From Bacillota bacterium (lineage in GTDB: Bacteria > Bacillota > UBA4882 > UBA10575), in the NCBI GenBank assembly GCA_012512605.1, contig JAAZDX010000256.1:1-17381 (forward strand): 17,381 nt of DNA, written 5' to 3'. Under the pieces are notes generated by a model. The model saw nothing but the letters and a program-made list of their open reading frames with translations. It searched no databases and had not been told where the DNA came from. Position numbers and translations under genes: made by a program. Below, piece by piece: positions 15,046 through 17,381 of the stretch. Each line of letters starts with the position of its first letter. The stretch's first letter is position 1.

Positions 15046-15075
15046 AAAACCCGCCTCTTTAGAGGCGGGTTTTTT
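15046..15075 (+). terminator. Strong intrinsic terminator after the enolase-like gene
   Basis: AAAACCCGCCTC (15046-15057) pairs with GAGGCGGGTTTT (15062-15073) around a TTTA loop; T-run 15070-15075. It ends the transport/kinase/enolase region. Confidence 0.92.
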
Positions 15076-15275
15076 GCGTTATTCGGATTTAACAACAGCA
15101 AAAGATAATGATTTGTAGAAGTAAGGAGGAAACGGTAAGGATTATCAGAAACATATGGTGAACAAGGAGGGTTATTTATAAGTAATTTTTGCCAAAGGTT
15201 TAAGGATAAAGTTGCGAAATGATGCAGCCAGCAGAGAAATGTTGGCATTAACCCTCGTCTAGGGTGGTGGTATTG

Positions 15276-16811
15276 ATGTCGAAAAAAAACGAGCGGACGA
15301 TTGCCGGGCTAATTCGTCTTATCTTTGTCGGACTGGTGATTCTGGCGCAAGTTTTCCTCGTTGCCCTGGTGGTGCGGCACCTCAAACATAACACGGTTTA
15401 TCTCTATTTATTTCTTGAGGTCCTGAGTCTATTGGCCATAGTTTGGCTCTTGGATAATAACGGGAATTCGTCCTATACCCTGGTTTGGCTGGTCGTAATT
15501 CTGTTGTTACCCGTATTCGGCTTTTTGTTGTATCTGCTATGGAGCTGGGCCGCACCCCGAACCCGGAAAAGCCGTTGGACCCAACAGGCGTTAAGGCGGG
15601 GGGCGCAATTTCTGAAGCATGACCCCGCGGTCTATACCGAGTTAGAAAAGGCCCATCCCTGGCGCAAACGGATGGCTGGTTTTCTAATCCGGGAAGGCTT
15701 TCCGCTCTATAAAAACACTCGTTGCCAGTATTTCCCCCTCGGTGAGTTGCAGTTTACCCAGATGCTCCGTGATCTGGAAAAAGCGGAGCGGTTCATTTTT
15801 ATGGAATATTATATTCTTGCCCAGGGGCAGCTTTGGGACCGTATCCATGAGGTGCTAAGGCGTAAAGCCCGCGAGGGAGTAGAAGTAAGGATTTTATTTG
15901 ATGATCTGGGGAGCATTATAACGGCGCCCAATAACTTGATTGAGCAACTGAGAAGCGAGCAGATTCAAGCCTTAGCTTTTAATCCGGTGCACCGGTACGT
16001 CTCCCGTTTATATATCAATTACCGTAACCACCAGAAAATTGTGGTGATCGACGGTAATATCGGCTACACCGGCGGTACTAATTTGGCCGATGAGTATGCC
16101 AATCTTTATCCCAAGTATGGCCACTGGAAAGACACGGCAATCCGCTTGGAAGGAGAGGCGGTTTGGAGTTTAACCGTTACTTTTCTTCAGATGTGGGAGG
16201 TGGAGAGCCATGAAGATGATGATTACAGTAAGTATCGTCCAACCGTTAGCGTTACAGGTGATGGTTTTTACCAGCCCTTCTCCGACAGCCCGGTTAATAA
16301 CCCCAACAATCCGGCGGAAACGATGTACCGGCAATTAATCGCCAACGCTAAAGAATACGTTTACATCACTACGCCCTACCTGATCATTGATGATTCAATG
16401 GCGGAAACCCTCTGTACGGCGGCGAAATCCGGCGTTGATGTCCGGATTATCACTCCAAAGATCACTGACCACTGGTATGTGCATATCGTCACCCGTTCCA
16501 ACTACGGACGTCTGCTCAAAGCCGGAGTACGGGTCTATGAGTACAGCCCGGGGTATATTCATGCTAAGACCATCATCAGCGATGACGACCATGCGGTCAC
16601 CGGGACTATTAACATGGATTACCGGAGTTTTAATCTTCAATTCGAAAATGGGGTTTGGATCTGTGGTGTCCCGGTCTTAAAAGAGATTAAGGAGGATATT
16701 TTGGCCACCTTTGCGGTGAGTGAAGAGATCGCTTTAGCCTCCTGGCAGCGCCGGTCTTGGCTGGTCAAGTCGTTGGAAGGGGTCTTTCGTCTTTTTGCCC
16801 CTCTCCTCTAG
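15276..16811 (+). CDS. cls: Cardiolipin synthase (phospholipase D family)
   Basis: Membrane enzyme of 511 aa that joins two phosphatidylglycerol molecules into cardiolipin and glycerol. Two hydrophobic segments at about 12-34 and 42-60, with a third at 66-91, form the N-terminal membrane anchor. Two HKD motifs follow: HQKIVVID (252-259) with YTGGTN, and HAKTIISD (429-436) with VTGTINMDYRS, which together make one active site. ATG 15276 is preferred because GGGTGGTGG (15262-15270) is a good ribosome site; in-frame GTG 15264 and 15267 lie inside it. It appears to be a single-gene unit, with terminators on both sides (15046-15075 and 16895-16920). Confidence 0.95.
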   Translation: MSKKNERTIAGLIRLIFVGLVILAQVFLVALVVRHLKHNTVYLYLFLEVLSLLAIVWLLDNNGNSSYTLVWLVVILLLPVFGFLLYLLWSWAAPRTRKSRWTQQALRRGAQFLKHDPAVYTELEKAHPWRKRMAGFLIREGFPLYKNTRCQYFPLGELQFTQMLRDLEKAERFIFMEYYILAQGQLWDRIHEVLRRKAREGVEVRILFDDLGSIITAPNNLIEQLRSEQIQALAFNPVHRYVSRLYINYRNHQKIVVIDGNIGYTGGTNLADEYANLYPKYGHWKDTAIRLEGEAVWSLTVTFLQMWEVESHEDDDYSKYRPTVSVTGDGFYQPFSDSPVNNPNNPAETMYRQLIANAKEYVYITTPYLIIDDSMAETLCTAAKSGVDVRIITPKITDHWYVHIVTRSNYGRLLKAGVRVYEYSPGYIHAKTIISDDDHAVTGTINMDYRSFNLQFENGVWICGVPVLKEIKEDILATFAVSEEIALASWQRRSWLVKSLEGVFRLFAPLL

Positions 16812-16894
16812 GGATGGGGTAGTTGCTCCCGTCGACTACGTAAATTTCAATTACCACAGGAATTCGACCAAAAGCAGCTAAACTGTTTTACCGC

Positions 16895-16920
16895 CTACCG
16901 TTTTCAACGGTAGTTTTTTT
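16895..16920 (+). terminator. Intrinsic terminator after cardiolipin synthase
   Basis: CTACCGTT (16895-16902) pairs with AACGGTAG (16906-16913) around a TTC loop, followed by seven T (16914-16920). Confidence 0.9.
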
Positions 16921-17056
16921 ATGGAAAAATTAAGTGGGCGCGCACCGATGGACGCCTTGGGTCATATATTAAAGCAAATATTAGCCGCGGGCAAAACTGT
17001 TGTCGGCGGCGAAAGACCACGCAAAGGTGATTTAAGTATTGAAAGGAGTGGGGCAG

Positions 17057-17299
17057 ATGGGTAACACCGAGATCGCCCTGGCTTGTCTCCCCATTGGCCA
17101 CCGGGCGCAAGTGGTGAAAGTGGGGACGGAGGGATTACCCCGTAATCGCCTTTTAGATCTGGGTTTAGTCCCTTCGACGGTGGTGGAAGCCGTCCGGAAA
17201 AGCCCGGCGGGCGATCCAGTAGCCTATAACATTCGGGGTGCAATTATTGCTTTACGGTCGGAGGAAAGCCGGTTGATTACGGTTCGGCCGCTAGCTTAA
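17057..17299 (+). CDS. feoA: FeoA-family ferrous iron transport protein
   Basis: An 80-aa SH3-like cytosolic protein that assists the FeoB ferrous iron permease. The motif set GLPRNRLLDLGLVPSTVVEA (26-45), SPAGDPVAYNIRGAIIALR (49-67) and a final LITV are characteristic. ATG 17057 follows AAAGGAG (17042-17048) at ideal spacing; an in-frame TTG at 17039 lies before this site and is rejected. The following gene starts 13 bp downstream behind a perfect TAAGGAGGT ribosome site, the usual feoA-feoB layout. No clear Fur box or promoter was found in the short region after the terminator at 16920. Confidence 0.93.
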   Translation: MGNTEIALACLPIGHRAQVVKVGTEGLPRNRLLDLGLVPSTVVEAVRKSPAGDPVAYNIRGAIIALRSEESRLITVRPLA

Positions 17300-17312
17300 G
17301 GAGGTAGAGGCG

Positions 17313-17381
17313 ATGAAAGGCCCAGCGTTGGGTGCCTGTAGTGTTTTCGCGAAGCTAAATCCACCCAATAGCGATGCAGTG
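17313..17381 (+). CDS. feoB: Start of probable FeoB ferrous iron permease (3'-truncated)
   Basis: Only 23 codons are in the window: ATG 17313 reads MKGPALGACSVFAKLNPPNS and continues open to the edge. The ribosome site TAAGGAGGT (17297-17305) is a full match to the 16S anti-Shine-Dalgarno. The GTPase G1 motif that would identify FeoB is not reached, so the call rests on position directly after feoA and on the fact that many Bacillota FeoB proteins carry a short N-terminal extension before the G domain. A second small Feo protein is the alternative. Confidence 0.55.
   Translation, partial: MKGPALGACSVFAKLNPPNSDAV

Noticed and set aside
15120..15250. Short ATG frame near AGGAGG-like sites before cls (MVNKEGYL, about 15154)
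   Set aside because: Eight codons with poor ribosome-site spacing; nothing supports translation.
16981..17040. Possible c-di-GMP-I (GEMM) riboswitch before feoA, from GGGCAAA (about 16989-16995) and ACGCAAAG at 17019-17026
   Set aside because: The two segments are too far apart, no GNRA-capped stem joins them, and the second domain with its tetraloop receptor is missing.
16921..17064. 47-codon open frame starting right after the cls terminator
   Set aside because: There is no ribosome site (its ATG abuts the T-run), it overlaps the feoA start, and the peptide is unrecognised.

Overview
The window looks like chromosome from an anaerobic member of the Bacillota (Clostridia or a related deep-branching lineage). 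The grounds are strong AAGGAGG-type ribosome sites, frequent TTG/GTG starts, compact hairpin-plus-T-run terminators, a GC content near 50%, a TM1266-type [FeFe]-hydrogenase-associated protein, a Crp/Fnr protein beside a copper ATPase, and FeoA followed by what looks like FeoB. The lineage is inferred from gene content only. I saw no rRNA, tRNA, CRISPR array, transposase or other mobile element.

Layout. (1) 1-3433 (+): the 3' part of a CopA-type copper ATPase, a Crp/Fnr regulator and a DUF134 DNA-binding protein. (2) 3430-4296 (-): a prephenate dehydratase, convergent with DUF134; their stop codons interlock in one CTAG. (3) 4465-4921 (+): a promoter, a leader hairpin, a TM1266-family gene and a strong terminator. 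(4) 5188-7672 (+): a Pit-type phosphate permease, its DUF47/PhoU-like partner and a YgjP/DUF45 metallopeptidase. (5) 7673-8110: a gene-poor stretch with a nested hairpin that covers a strong ribosome site, a 14-codon ORF, two tandem terminators, and then the promoter and operator of the next unit. (6) 8111-15003 (+): a GntR/FCD regulator, a tripartite tricarboxylate transporter (tctC, tctB, tctA), a glycerate 2-kinase-like protein and an enolase-like protein. (7) 15276-16811 (+): cardiolipin synthase. (8) 17057-17381 (+): FeoA and the first codons of a probable FeoB.

The most interesting region is 8030-15003. It reads as a regulated catabolic island: import of a carboxylate by the transporter, phosphorylation by a MOFRL-type kinase, then dehydration by an enolase-like enzyme. 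The textbook version would be glycerate to 2-phosphoglycerate to phosphoenolpyruvate. However, both enzymes have changes in their most conserved active-site motifs: the kinase lacks SDVxGDD and ASGPT and has Pro for the Arg of GGRNQE, and the enolase has Leu for the active-site His and Asp for the two catalytic-loop Glu residues. A matched pair acting on a related but different acid is therefore plausible. The transporter's binding-protein gene has an in-frame TAA directly after its signal peptide while everything downstream is intact, so it is a fresh nonsense mutation, a sequencing error or a readthrough case.
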